Of a stretch of 64,000 bases of DNA, positions 44,448 through 52,767 are shown one piece after another (position 1 is the first letter of the stretch; every line of letters starts with the position of its first letter). The notes under the pieces are model-generated. The model ran no database searches, had not been told where the DNA came from, and was given only the letters and a program-made list of their open reading frames with translations. The translations under genes and the position numbers were made by a program. Origin of the DNA: CAADGY01 sp900696665 (lineage in GTDB: Bacteria > Acidobacteriota > Terriglobia > Bryobacterales > Bryobacteraceae). The stretch is taken from NCBI GenBank assembly GCA_035063885.1, contig JAPSFM010000004.1:1-64000 (forward strand). The letters are read 5' to 3'.

Positions 44448-44476
44448 AAGCCCGCCCGGAGAACATGGGCGGGCTT
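44448..44476. terminator. Bidirectional rho-independent terminator
   Basis: AAGCCCGCCC (44448-44457) and GGGCGGGCTT (44467-44476) form a perfect 10-bp GC-rich stem with a 9-nt loop. It lies in the 46-bp space between the convergent TPR lipoprotein and TonB-receptor-like genes. A and T flanks on both sides, though short, let it serve both strands. Confidence 0.8.
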
Positions 44477-44493
44477 GAGCCGGGTGGAAAACG

Positions 44494-47400
44494 TCAGAAG
44501 TAGAATTTCAGAGCCAGTTGGCCCTGGCGTTCACCCTGCGCTCCCGTGATTTCGCCGAAGGTGGCGCTTGATACTGAACGAACCGGCGCATTGAACTGCG
44601 GCGTGTTCGTAAGATTAAAGAACTCCGCCCGGAACTCGAACCGGTAGCGGTCCCCTATCGGGAACTGCTTCTGAATCGAAAAATCGTACTGCTTCAGGCC
44701 AGGTCCCCGCTCGGTTCCGATGCCAGCGCTGCCAAACGTGCGGGCGGCGGTGATCCGGTAAGCCGAGGTGTCGAACCACTTGCTTCCGCGCCCGACGTCG
44801 CCGATGGTTCCGCCCGTCCCGATGCGGTCCGCGCGTGCTCCCCGGGAGTTCGTGGTGGAGTTATCGGGCCCCTGAATCGTCAGCGGGAACCCGCTGCGCA
44901 AACTCAGGATACCACCCAATTGCCAGTTGCCGAGAATGCCCATCAACACCGGGTGCATGTCCGTGCCGAATCGTTTACCCCGGCCGAACGGCAACTCATA
45001 GACATGCGTGAACGTGAACATGTGGCGTGCATCGAAGTAAGTCGGTCCCCACTCCGCTCTGCGGTCATATAGGTTCTGCCAATAAGCGGACTGGTTGGCG
45101 GACTGGCCACCCTCGCCGTAGTAGCCGATGGCATCGCTCATACCTTTGGAGAAGGTGTAGGCCGCCTGGAATTCCAGGCCGGAACCCATCCTTTTGCGGG
45201 CCATCATCTGAAGTCCGTGATACTGCTGGTTTCCGTTACTCTCGGTTCCGGAAATCTGGGCGATATTAGCCAGTTGTGGATTGCCTCTGAGATAGGGGCT
45301 GGGTTGTGTCGTGCCGTCAGGGAGCAACCTGCGTTGGAAATACGGCATCGGAACCACCAGGTGATGCCCTTTCTGGCCTACATATCCGGCGGTGACAACC
45401 AGTTGAGCGGGCAACTGGCGTTCGATGGTCAGGTTCCACTGTTGCGTATGCGCGGGGCGGATGAACGGATCCCACAGGCGGATATTCACCCTGCTGAAAG
45501 GGTCGGCCTGCTGGAGCGCCGTCAAACCTTGCGATGCGTTCGACAGCGGAAGATTCAAGTCGGAACGGTCATACCTGGCTTCAAACTCCGCATTGAACGG
45601 GGGATTGAACGGCAAGCGGAGGTTTGTGCCGGTGCCTTCCATGAATGACGAAATGGTATAGGCGCCCCGGATTACGGTCTGCGGAAGGAATGTCCAGGCA
45701 AATCCAACGCGAGGCTGGAAGTCTTTTTTGAACGGCTCATAAAGGGCTCGGCTGTTACCATCTTTCCCGGCTAACAGCAGTTTGCCGGAAAACGGCTCGA
45801 AGTTAGACTGCCTGTCGTTTACCTCGACCAATGGCGTGTGATATTCCCACCGTATGCCGAGGTTCAGGGTCAGTGTATCGCTGACACGCCAGTCGTCCTG
45901 TACATACAAGCCGTAGATGGTCTTGCGATGTCCCCAAGTGCCGGTGTTCAAACCCCGGCCCAGTATTTCGGGCAGGCCCAGGAAAAAGTCGGCGTCACTC
46001 CAACCCACTCTACTCGAGTCCACACCCGTAAACCGGCCTGAGAAGGTAATGAAACCCGTCCGGCCATTGTTGCCCGCATAGAAAGTGTTCATCTGCTGGC
46101 GCAGCAATTGCCCGCCGGTCTTGATCATGTGCCGGCCTTTTATGATGGTCAGGTTGTCGGCGAAATGATACGTAGTGTTCGCAAACAGTTGCTGTGTGCC
46201 GATATTGGCGCTTCCTATGCTGCTGGCGAAACCGTTCGGGAACTGGATCGACAGCAGGCCCGGGCTATTGACCCCCGCGATGCCAAATTGCGCGTTGAGG
46301 TCGGGATATCCCTTGTTGGCGCCGCCGTTGTGCAGTGTAATGCGATTGACACCGGCCCGGGCTTCGTTCACAACCGTGGGACTGAAGGTCCTCGTCCAGT
46401 TAATGACTCCAGCCTTGAACGGCGATTCGTTAAACGTGTTAAACGTCAGCGGAAACGAGTTGAAGCCCGGATTGTTCTGCATGCTGTGCGAATAGCGGAC
46501 AGACAGGTCGTCGCGGCTGGACATCTTCGCGTCGACTTTGATATCACCCTGATCCAGGTTTAGCTTGCTGGAGGAAGCGTTCAATTGATTGAACCGGAGG
46601 TCGGAATTCAGCGGCAGCGGATATAGCGAAGTGTCGCTGAACAGTCCCTGCGCAACAGGGCTTATCATACTCATCGGAATCTGATTGTTGGGAAAGGGGC
46701 GCCGTTTGCCGTTCGCATCCAGGTCGAACGGGTTGTACAACTGCTTGTTCTGTTCCGTCAACAAGCGTGAAAAATCGCCGCGGCGGAATTCCGCGGGAAT
46801 AACGGTTGGAAGCCCTATCGTCGCCGGCGTCGGCTTGCGCATTCCCATGTAATCGGCGAAGAAGAACAGGCGGTCTCTCCCATTCAAGAGCCCCGGAATT
46901 ACAACGGGGCCTCCGACCGTTCCGCCGAAAGAATTGTAGCGCACGTAAGACTTCCTCAAACCCTGCCAGTTTCGGGCCCAGTTGTTGGCATTCAATCTAT
47001 CGTTCCGCCAGAAATGGAACACCGACCCGTGAAGGTCGTTGGTTCCGGATTTCATGAGGACGTTAATGATGCCGCCTTGAAAGTTCCCGAACTCCGCGGA
47101 GGCGTTGTTGGTAATCATGCGCACTTCGGAGATGGCGTCGGGGTTGGGTTGGTAAGAAGTGAGGTTGTCGGAGACCTGATTGTTGTCTATACCGTCCAGA
47201 AGAAAGTTGTTCGCTTCTTTCCGGTTGCCGTTCACATAAGGCCTGCCGCCGCCCGATGTCCGGCGGTCGTTGACGAAATCCGCGGGGTTCGTAGTCGTCA
47301 CGCCGGGATTCAGGAGTGTCAGGATAATGTAGTTCCTGCTGATCATGGGCGTGTTCGTCAGCCGGTTCGTGGTGATGACACCCCCAACTTCCGTACGGTC

Positions 47401-47796
47401 CGTTTGCAGCAGTGGAGCCGAACCCGTTACTTCGATGGATTCCGTGACTGCCCCGATTTCCAAGGTCACATCCACACGTGCGCGCTGGTTGACCTCGAGG
47501 ACAATATCAGGGCGAACCGCGGTCTTGAATCCTTTTGCTTCAATCCGAAGTTCGTAATTGCCCGGAGGAACCCGGGGGAAGAAGTAAATTCCCTGTTCGT
47601 TCGTTGTCGTGTTCCAGGTGGTGCCCCTGTCTATATCCTTGGCCATAACTGCGGCCTGGGCGACAGCCCCTCCTGTCGCGTCGGTAACGGCTCCCGTTAT
47701 ACCGGCGCTGACTTCCTGGCAAAAGCTCGGTGGGATAGCAAGACTGAGCGCCATCAGCACAACCAGGAATGTTGAGAATACTGAGACTTTCCTCAT
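44494..47796 (-). CDS. TonB-dependent receptor-like outer membrane protein with carboxypeptidase regulatory domain
   Basis: An 1100-residue outer-membrane protein of the Oar/acidobacterial type. A signal peptide (to ~27) is followed by a carboxypeptidase-regulatory beta-sandwich (ITGAVTDATGGAVAQAAV, then GNYELRIEAKGFK). A plug-like domain (VITTNRLTNTPMISRNYIILTLLNPGV and NFLLDGIDNNQVSDN) and a long beta-barrel follow, ending in a terminal aromatic (LALKFYF). Such proteins take up or bind glycans or peptides. The ATG at 47796 follows AAAGGGAG; the frame extends 36 codons upstream without a site. It is divergent from the GntR-headed operon, whose sugar it may import. Confidence 0.92.
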   Translation of the reverse strand: MRKVSVFSTFLVVLMALSLAIPPSFCQEVSAGITGAVTDATGGAVAQAAVMAKDIDRGTTWNTTTNEQGIYFFPRVPPGNYELRIEAKGFKTAVRPDIVLEVNQRARVDVTLEIGAVTESIEVTGSAPLLQTDRTEVGGVITTNRLTNTPMISRNYIILTLLNPGVTTTNPADFVNDRRTSGGGRPYVNGNRKEANNFLLDGIDNNQVSDNLTSYQPNPDAISEVRMITNNASAEFGNFQGGIINVLMKSGTNDLHGSVFHFWRNDRLNANNWARNWQGLRKSYVRYNSFGGTVGGPVVIPGLLNGRDRLFFFADYMGMRKPTPATIGLPTVIPAEFRRGDFSRLLTEQNKQLYNPFDLDANGKRRPFPNNQIPMSMISPVAQGLFSDTSLYPLPLNSDLRFNQLNASSSKLNLDQGDIKVDAKMSSRDDLSVRYSHSMQNNPGFNSFPLTFNTFNESPFKAGVINWTRTFSPTVVNEARAGVNRITLHNGGANKGYPDLNAQFGIAGVNSPGLLSIQFPNGFASSIGSANIGTQQLFANTTYHFADNLTIIKGRHMIKTGGQLLRQQMNTFYAGNNGRTGFITFSGRFTGVDSSRVGWSDADFFLGLPEILGRGLNTGTWGHRKTIYGLYVQDDWRVSDTLTLNLGIRWEYHTPLVEVNDRQSNFEPFSGKLLLAGKDGNSRALYEPFKKDFQPRVGFAWTFLPQTVIRGAYTISSFMEGTGTNLRLPFNPPFNAEFEARYDRSDLNLPLSNASQGLTALQQADPFSRVNIRLWDPFIRPAHTQQWNLTIERQLPAQLVVTAGYVGQKGHHLVVPMPYFQRRLLPDGTTQPSPYLRGNPQLANIAQISGTESNGNQQYHGLQMMARKRMGSGLEFQAAYTFSKGMSDAIGYYGEGGQSANQSAYWQNLYDRRAEWGPTYFDARHMFTFTHVYELPFGRGKRFGTDMHPVLMGILGNWQLGGILSLRSGFPLTIQGPDNSTTNSRGARADRIGTGGTIGDVGRGSKWFDTSAYRITAARTFGSAGIGTERGPGLKQYDFSIQKQFPIGDRYRFEFRAEFFNLTNTPQFNAPVRSVSSATFGEITGAQGERQGQLALKFYF

Positions 47797-47891
47797 GTTT
47801 GAACTCCCTTTCAAACTGCGAGCGGTGAAATAACAGCGTGCGGTATCGTGGGTAGACCCCCTTCTAGCCCTTGCCGCACCCAAATAGCCTA

Positions 47892-47911
47892 ACTTGACCT
47901 GCAAGTCAAGT
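47892..47911. promoter_or_regulatory. Inverted repeat in the divergent TonB-receptor/GntR intergenic region
   Basis: ACTTGAC and GTCAAGT form 7-bp arms around a 6-nt centre. The repeat lies 96 bp upstream of the receptor start and 190 bp upstream of the regulator. It shares GTCA/TGAC half-sites with the perfect palindrome at 48047-48060, suggesting the same protein binds both. Confidence 0.45.
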
Positions 47912-48046
47912 GTATCGATGGTATGCTGAGATTTCGACGGGTGTCAATCCATCAACAAGTGAACTTTTGATGCTTCCAACAGCGCGACTGCTGGCTGTCC
48001 GGTTCATTCTCACCGTCGTTAAAACTTGATCTCAACCACCAGCAAT

Positions 48047-48060
48047 GTCATTATAATGAC
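48047..48060. promoter_or_regulatory. Perfect palindromic operator candidate upstream of gntR
   Basis: GTCATTATAATGAC is a perfect 14-bp palindrome 42 bp before the GntR start. GT...AC ends with an AT-rich centre fit the operator pattern of HutC-type GntR regulators. A TTGATC box at 48026-48031 with CATTAT at 48049-48054 (17-bp spacer) would make a promoter whose -10 lies inside the palindrome. Binding there would block the regulator's own transcription. Confidence 0.55.
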
Positions 48061-48102
48061 CTGAATACATGATGTCCAGCCATTCTTTTGAGGCAAGGTA
48101 CG

Positions 48103-48855
48103 ATGCGAAGTCTTAATAAAGCTCTTCCCACTCCTCTTTACCACCAGTTGAAGACGATCCTATTGACTGCAATTGAAGTAGGGCAGTGGAAGCCAGAGGA
48201 GCGTCTGCCCGCCGAGGGCGATCTTGCAATCCGGTACGGGGTGAGCAAAATAACCGTCCGCCAGGCCTTAAAGGAACTGTCGGATCTTGGCTATGTCCGC
48301 CGCGAACAGGGACGGGGAACGTTTGTATCGCGCCCGTGCCTCGAGCAGGGTCCGCGAGAACTGACGGGTTTCACCGAGGAGATGCGGCGGCATGGATTCT
48401 CAGCTACGTCGCTGGTGCTCGATCAAAAAATAGCCGCGGCGGAAGCGGACGTCGCCGCGGCGCTCTCGCTGAAAGAGCGGGAGGAGGTTTTCGTTCTTAA
48501 ACGGCTGCGCCTGGCCGGCGGCGAACCGATGGGTGTGCAGATTGCGCACCTTCCGTTGAAACTGGCGCCGGGGTTGGTGCATGAGGCGTTCGGAACCGCA
48601 TCGCTCTACGAGGTATTGCAGATGCACTACGGATTGCGGCCCGCTTATGCGAAAGAGACGCACCGCGCCGTTCCGCTCGACGATGAGAATGCCGGACTTC
48701 TGTCGGTGCCCCCCGGATCGCCGGCGCTCGCAGCTGAACGCATCACGTTCCTTACCGGCGGCCAGCCGTTCGAATACGTTATTTCCGTTATGCGCGGCGA
48801 CCGTTACAAGATTGTGCTGGAACTCACGAAGGAATGGCAACCGGTTAGACGATAG
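48103..48855 (+). CDS. GntR family transcriptional regulator (HutC/UTRA type)
   Basis: A 250-residue repressor-type protein. The N-terminal winged helix (residues ~8-75) has PLYHQLKTILLTAIEVGQWKP, then LPAEGDLAIRYGVSKITVRQAL. The C-terminal UTRA effector domain (~95-240) includes VFVLKRLRLAGGEPMGVQIAHLP. UTRA domains bind sugar phosphates or related small molecules. It heads the glycosidase operon (11-bp gap) and faces the receptor gene, so it probably controls both. The ATG at 48103 was chosen over the upstream TTG at 48088; the ribosome-binding site is weak. Confidence 0.92.
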   Translation: MRSLNKALPTPLYHQLKTILLTAIEVGQWKPEERLPAEGDLAIRYGVSKITVRQALKELSDLGYVRREQGRGTFVSRPCLEQGPRELTGFTEEMRRHGFSATSLVLDQKIAAAEADVAAALSLKEREEVFVLKRLRLAGGEPMGVQIAHLPLKLAPGLVHEAFGTASLYEVLQMHYGLRPAYAKETHRAVPLDDENAGLLSVPPGSPALAAERITFLTGGQPFEYVISVMRGDRYKIVLELTKEWQPVRR

Positions 48856-48866
48856 CTCGAACGGCG

Positions 48867-51110
48867 ATGCTCAAAGTCTTCCTCTTTCTGTTTTGCGCAC
48901 CCGTCTTCGCCACCGAGTTTTTTCCGGTTGCCGTTTGGTACGGGGGCGGAAAAGCCCGCGCTCCCATGCTTGAATCCGGAGCACGCGGAAAAAAAGAGAC
49001 GTGGCGCCAGGACATTCGCACTATCAAGTCGCTCGGCTTCAACACAGTTCGAACATGGATCGACTGGGCCACCGGCGAGCCACGCGAGGATCGCTATAAT
49101 TTCGAGAACCTGGATGTAATCCTGGAATTGGCCGAGGAGGAGGGACTGAAGGTTTTCTTGCAGGTGTATATGGATTCGGCTCCACATTGGCTTGGCAAGA
49201 AATTTCCCGACTCTTACTTCGTCTCGTCCAACGGCGCTGTTGTGGAGCCGGAGTCCTCACCGGGCTACTGCATGGATCATCCTGGCATCCGCCAGAGAGA
49301 CCTCGCTTTTTATACCGCTCTGGCCGGCCGCGTGCGGCGCAGTAAGGCCTTTGCAGGGTGGGACCTGTGGAGTGAGCCGCACGTTATCAACTGGGCGAAT
49401 CCCACCTATATTTCGAATCCCGAGTTTTGCTTCTGCAAAAACACCATCGCCAAATTCCGTTCCTGGCTCCAAAAGAAATACGGCTCTATCGGAAAGCTGA
49501 ACGAAGCCTGGTATCGCGGCTACGAAGATTGGGATGACGTTGTGCCGGGGCGGATGAGCACGATCCTCTCCTATACCGACTACATTGACTGGAAGACTTT
49601 CATCGCCGGCAAACTGGGCGACGATCTTGCCGCACGTTATGCAGCGGTGAAGGATGCCGCTCCGCAGAGTATCGTAACCAGCCACGCAGCGGGCGTGGGT
49701 CTGTTCGTTTCGCCGCATCACTGGGAAGGCCAGTCCGACGATTGGACGATGGCACGTAGGGTGGATTACTACGGCACATCCTTTTATCCCAAGCATTCCG
49801 CTTTCGTCGATCGTGATGTCCCCTGGCGTGCCGCGTTGCTCGATTTCACGCGCTCGTTTGGATTCGCCGGCGGCGGGCGTGGTTTCTATATCGGAGAATT
49901 GCAAGGCGGCTTCGGAACGATCGCGCTGAATGTCAGTCCCACGGTCACACCGGAGGATATCCGCATATGGGCCTGGTCGGCGCTCGCCAGGGGCGCTAAA
50001 GGCGTGAACTTCTACGCGTGGTATCCCATGAGTTCCGGCTATGAGAGTGGCGGATTCGGCTTGATCGAACTGGACGGGACTGTGACGGAACGGGCACGTG
50101 TAGCCGGTTCCATCGCGCGTGTAGTCGACCAGAATCAGAAGCTGTTCCTGGACGCACGGCCGCCGAAGGCGCAAGTGGCCGTAGTCTACAATCCTTTGTC
50201 GTATTTTGTGGGAGGCAGGCAGCGCGCAACTGCCTATGGCGGTCCGCAGGGTGAGGTAGCAAGCATTGAGCGGGACTCCTTATTGGGCATCCACCGCGCT
50301 CTGTTTCCCCACAATGTGCCGCTCGACTACATCCATATCAATCACCTGTCGCCGGACCTGCTGGCGCAATACAAACTGGTGGTGCTGCCGTACCCGCTGA
50401 TGCTGCCGGAAGCATCGGCAGAGCACTTCAAGGAATATGTCCGGCGCGGCGGCGCGCTGGTAGCGGAAGCGCGGCTGGGCTGGAACAACGAGCGTGGCTA
50501 TGCAGCCGAACGTATTCCCGGCATGGGTCTGTGGGAAGTCATGGGTTGCCGCGAAACCGCCGTCCAGACCGGAGCACGAGGGAGAACGGCTCTACGCTGG
50601 ACATCGCCGGACTTACCCGGCCTGAAACCGGGAGAGATGCTGGCGGCGCGATGGTACGAGGAAACCCTCGAACCGCTCCGGGAAGACGCGCGGGTAGCCG
50701 CCGAGTTTGCTTCCGGGGCGCCGGCGGCCGTGATGTCGCGCTACGGAGAAGGAAAGACCCTGATGCTCGGATCGTATGTGAGCGCGGCATACCAGTCGGC
50801 GCCAACGCCCGAAGTGGAACGGTTCTACACCGGACTGCTCGAATGGGCGGGTGTGGAACTGCCGGTGAAAACATCGGACAGCGGCATCGAAGTACGCACG
50901 CTCGAAGCCGGACCGGACACGTTGCTGTTCGTCTTCCGGCATGGCAAGACCCCAACAGAGGCGATCATCGATGTTCGGACAGCAGCGCGGACAGCATTTG
51001 ACCTTGTTGCACAGAAACTGGTACCGGCCGGGCGCGCCGGAGACATGCTCCGGCTTCGAAAACACGTGGAGCCTTCCGAAGTCTGGGTGGTCCGGCTATC
51101 TCCGCAATGA
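48867..51110 (+). CDS. GH42-like beta-galactosidase, secreted
   Basis: A 747-residue clan A glycosidase. A signal peptide (1-15) precedes the TIM barrel. The acid/base Glu170 sits in WDLWSEPHVINW and the nucleophile Glu344 in FYIGELQGG, the spacing expected for GH42. The residue before the acid/base Glu, normally Asn in clan A, is Ser here. A trimerisation-like domain (residues ~440-600, VAVVYNPLSYF through HLSPDLLAQYKLVVLP) and a C-terminal beta domain follow. Its likely substrate is a beta-galactoside or related sugar. The stop overlaps the ROK gene (ATGA). Confidence 0.85.
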   Translation: MLKVFLFLFCAPVFATEFFPVAVWYGGGKARAPMLESGARGKKETWRQDIRTIKSLGFNTVRTWIDWATGEPREDRYNFENLDVILELAEEEGLKVFLQVYMDSAPHWLGKKFPDSYFVSSNGAVVEPESSPGYCMDHPGIRQRDLAFYTALAGRVRRSKAFAGWDLWSEPHVINWANPTYISNPEFCFCKNTIAKFRSWLQKKYGSIGKLNEAWYRGYEDWDDVVPGRMSTILSYTDYIDWKTFIAGKLGDDLAARYAAVKDAAPQSIVTSHAAGVGLFVSPHHWEGQSDDWTMARRVDYYGTSFYPKHSAFVDRDVPWRAALLDFTRSFGFAGGGRGFYIGELQGGFGTIALNVSPTVTPEDIRIWAWSALARGAKGVNFYAWYPMSSGYESGGFGLIELDGTVTERARVAGSIARVVDQNQKLFLDARPPKAQVAVVYNPLSYFVGGRQRATAYGGPQGEVASIERDSLLGIHRALFPHNVPLDYIHINHLSPDLLAQYKLVVLPYPLMLPEASAEHFKEYVRRGGALVAEARLGWNNERGYAAERIPGMGLWEVMGCRETAVQTGARGRTALRWTSPDLPGLKPGEMLAARWYEETLEPLREDARVAAEFASGAPAAVMSRYGEGKTLMLGSYVSAAYQSAPTPEVERFYTGLLEWAGVELPVKTSDSGIEVRTLEAGPDTLLFVFRHGKTPTEAIIDVRTAARTAFDLVAQKLVPAGRAGDMLRLRKHVEPSEVWVVRLSPQ

Positions 51111-51979
51111 ACAGCGTAATCGCAATCGATCTCGGTGGGACGAAAACGGCTATGGCCGTAGTGGATGAAGGGGGCTACCTGCACCACAAGCAGAAAGTTC
51201 CCGCAGCCCGTACCCTCGAAGGCACTATCGATCAAGTTGCCGCCTATACTTCGGACGCCGGAATAACCCATGTGGGCCTGATTGTGCCGGGCATCTATCA
51301 CCCGCGCAACGGAACGGCGTGGGCACCGAATTTGTGGGGGCACGATTACGTTCCCCTGCGGGACGCTCTACAGAACCGCCTGAGCCTTCGCACTGCGATC
51401 GCCAGCGACCGCACGGGTTATGTGCTGGGCGAGCAGTGGCTGGGAGTGGCGCGTGGACTGAGCGACGTGGTCTTCGTGGCCATCGGCACCGGCATTGGCG
51501 TTGGCATTCTCGCTGGCGGCCGCATCGTTGAAGGAGCACATGGAATCGCCGGCTCAGCGGGGTGGATGGCGATAGAAAGCGCATGGAAACCGGAATACGG
51601 GGAAACGGGCTGTTGGGAGTCCGAAGCAGCCGGCCCCGCACTGGCGCACCGTGCGGGAATGCCCTCCGCCGAAACTGTCGCCGCTGCCGCACGGGCGGGG
51701 GACGAGCATGCCCTCACGGCCATCGCCGGAACCGCGGAGTATCTCGCTAAAGGTATTGCAAACCTGATCAGTGTCTTCGATCCGGAACTGGTCGTGCTGG
51801 GTGGTGGATTGATGCAGGCGGCGGATCTCCTGCTGGAACCTGTGCGCGCCGCCGTGCCCCGATGGGCGCAGCCGGTGGCTGCGCAGTTGGCACGAATCGA
51901 AAAGACCCGGTTGGGTGAAGATGCGGGTCTACTCGGCGCCGCAAGGCTCGCGCTGCTACAAACCTACCGCCAGGATTAA
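51107..51979 (+). CDS. ROK family protein lacking the zinc site
   Basis: A 290-residue ROK-fold sugar kinase-like protein. The phosphate-binding start IDLGGTKTAMAV, the catalytic Asp101 (IASDRTGYVLGEQW), GTGIGVGILAGGRIV and the C-terminal DPELVVLGGGL are present. The ROK zinc motif C-x-C-G-x2-G-C-x-E is only partly kept: residues 162-171 read PEYGETGCWE, so the first two Cys are Pro and Tyr. The usual GEIGH segment reads GSAGW, without the His. It probably phosphorylates a sugar released by the glycosidase, but with a changed metal site. It is coupled to the glycosidase gene by a 4-bp overlap. Confidence 0.85.
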   Translation: MNSVIAIDLGGTKTAMAVVDEGGYLHHKQKVPAARTLEGTIDQVAAYTSDAGITHVGLIVPGIYHPRNGTAWAPNLWGHDYVPLRDALQNRLSLRTAIASDRTGYVLGEQWLGVARGLSDVVFVAIGTGIGVGILAGGRIVEGAHGIAGSAGWMAIESAWKPEYGETGCWESEAAGPALAHRAGMPSAETVAAAARAGDEHALTAIAGTAEYLAKGIANLISVFDPELVVLGGGLMQAADLLLEPVRAAVPRWAQPVAAQLARIEKTRLGEDAGLLGAARLALLQTYRQD

Positions 51980-51993
51980 CTCAGGACTACCCT

Positions 51994-52767
51994 ATGTCTG
52001 CTAAGAACTACTTCCAACGTATCAGCGAGGTTCTCAGCTCCATCAACGAGCGTGAGATGAAGAAAATTGAACAGGCAGGCGAGATGCTCGCCGCCGCGAT
52101 TCAAGCGGGAAAGCGTGTCTACTTGTTTGGGAGCGGACACTCGGTCATCCCCGTCATGGATGTGTTTCCCCGCTACGGGAGCTTTGTCGGGTTTTTTCCG
52201 CTTTACGATCCGCGGCTCATGTGGCACAACGTGGTAGGTCCCGGCGGCGCGCGTGAACTGCTTTGGTTGGAGCGCCGCGAAGGTTATATCGAACATTTTT
52301 TGCAGAGCTACGCTTTTGAAGCGGGCGACTGCATGATCGTGTTCTCGCACGGCGGACTGAATGCCGCGCCTGTTGAAGCCGCCCTTTACGCGAAGCAACG
52401 GGGTCTGAAGGTGATCACCGTCTCCTCGCTCGCCAATGCCAAAATCGCAAACGCCACGCATTCAAGCGGCAAGAAGCTTTCCGATGTGGCCGACATCGCA
52501 CTCGATAACTGCGTAGAACCTGAAGACGCACAGGTGGATATCGGCCAGCCTGAGAAGGTAGCGGCGGGATCCACGATAGCGGCGGTGTTCCTGGCAATGG
52601 CGCTGGTGGCCGAAACCGGCGCACGGTTGGCCGCTAACGGAACCGTGCCCCCGACATTCGTATCGCCGAATGTTTCCGGGGTACAGAAGGATCACAACTT
52701 CCGGGTGTTTGATGCATTCACCGGGAAGCTCTTCGATCGCTCGCCGGTTGCGCATGGCAACGCCTGA
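51994..52767 (+). CDS. SIS domain sugar-phosphate protein
   Basis: A 257-residue protein with a sugar isomerase (SIS) domain. The phosphosugar-binding loop is FGSGHSVIPVMDVF, followed by GDCMIVFSHGGLNAAPVEAALYAKQRGLKVITVSS. A family-specific insert (RYGSFVGFFPLYDPRLMWHNV) resembles bacterial SIS proteins encoded with ROK kinases. It may isomerise, deaminate or de-etherify the phosphosugar made by the ROK protein. No catalytic residues can be assigned with certainty. The next gene starts inside its last 14 bp. Confidence 0.87.
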   Translation: MSAKNYFQRISEVLSSINEREMKKIEQAGEMLAAAIQAGKRVYLFGSGHSVIPVMDVFPRYGSFVGFFPLYDPRLMWHNVVGPGGARELLWLERREGYIEHFLQSYAFEAGDCMIVFSHGGLNAAPVEAALYAKQRGLKVITVSSLANAKIANATHSSGKKLSDVADIALDNCVEPEDAQVDIGQPEKVAAGSTIAAVFLAMALVAETGARLAANGTVPPTFVSPNVSGVQKDHNFRVFDAFTGKLFDRSPVAHGNA

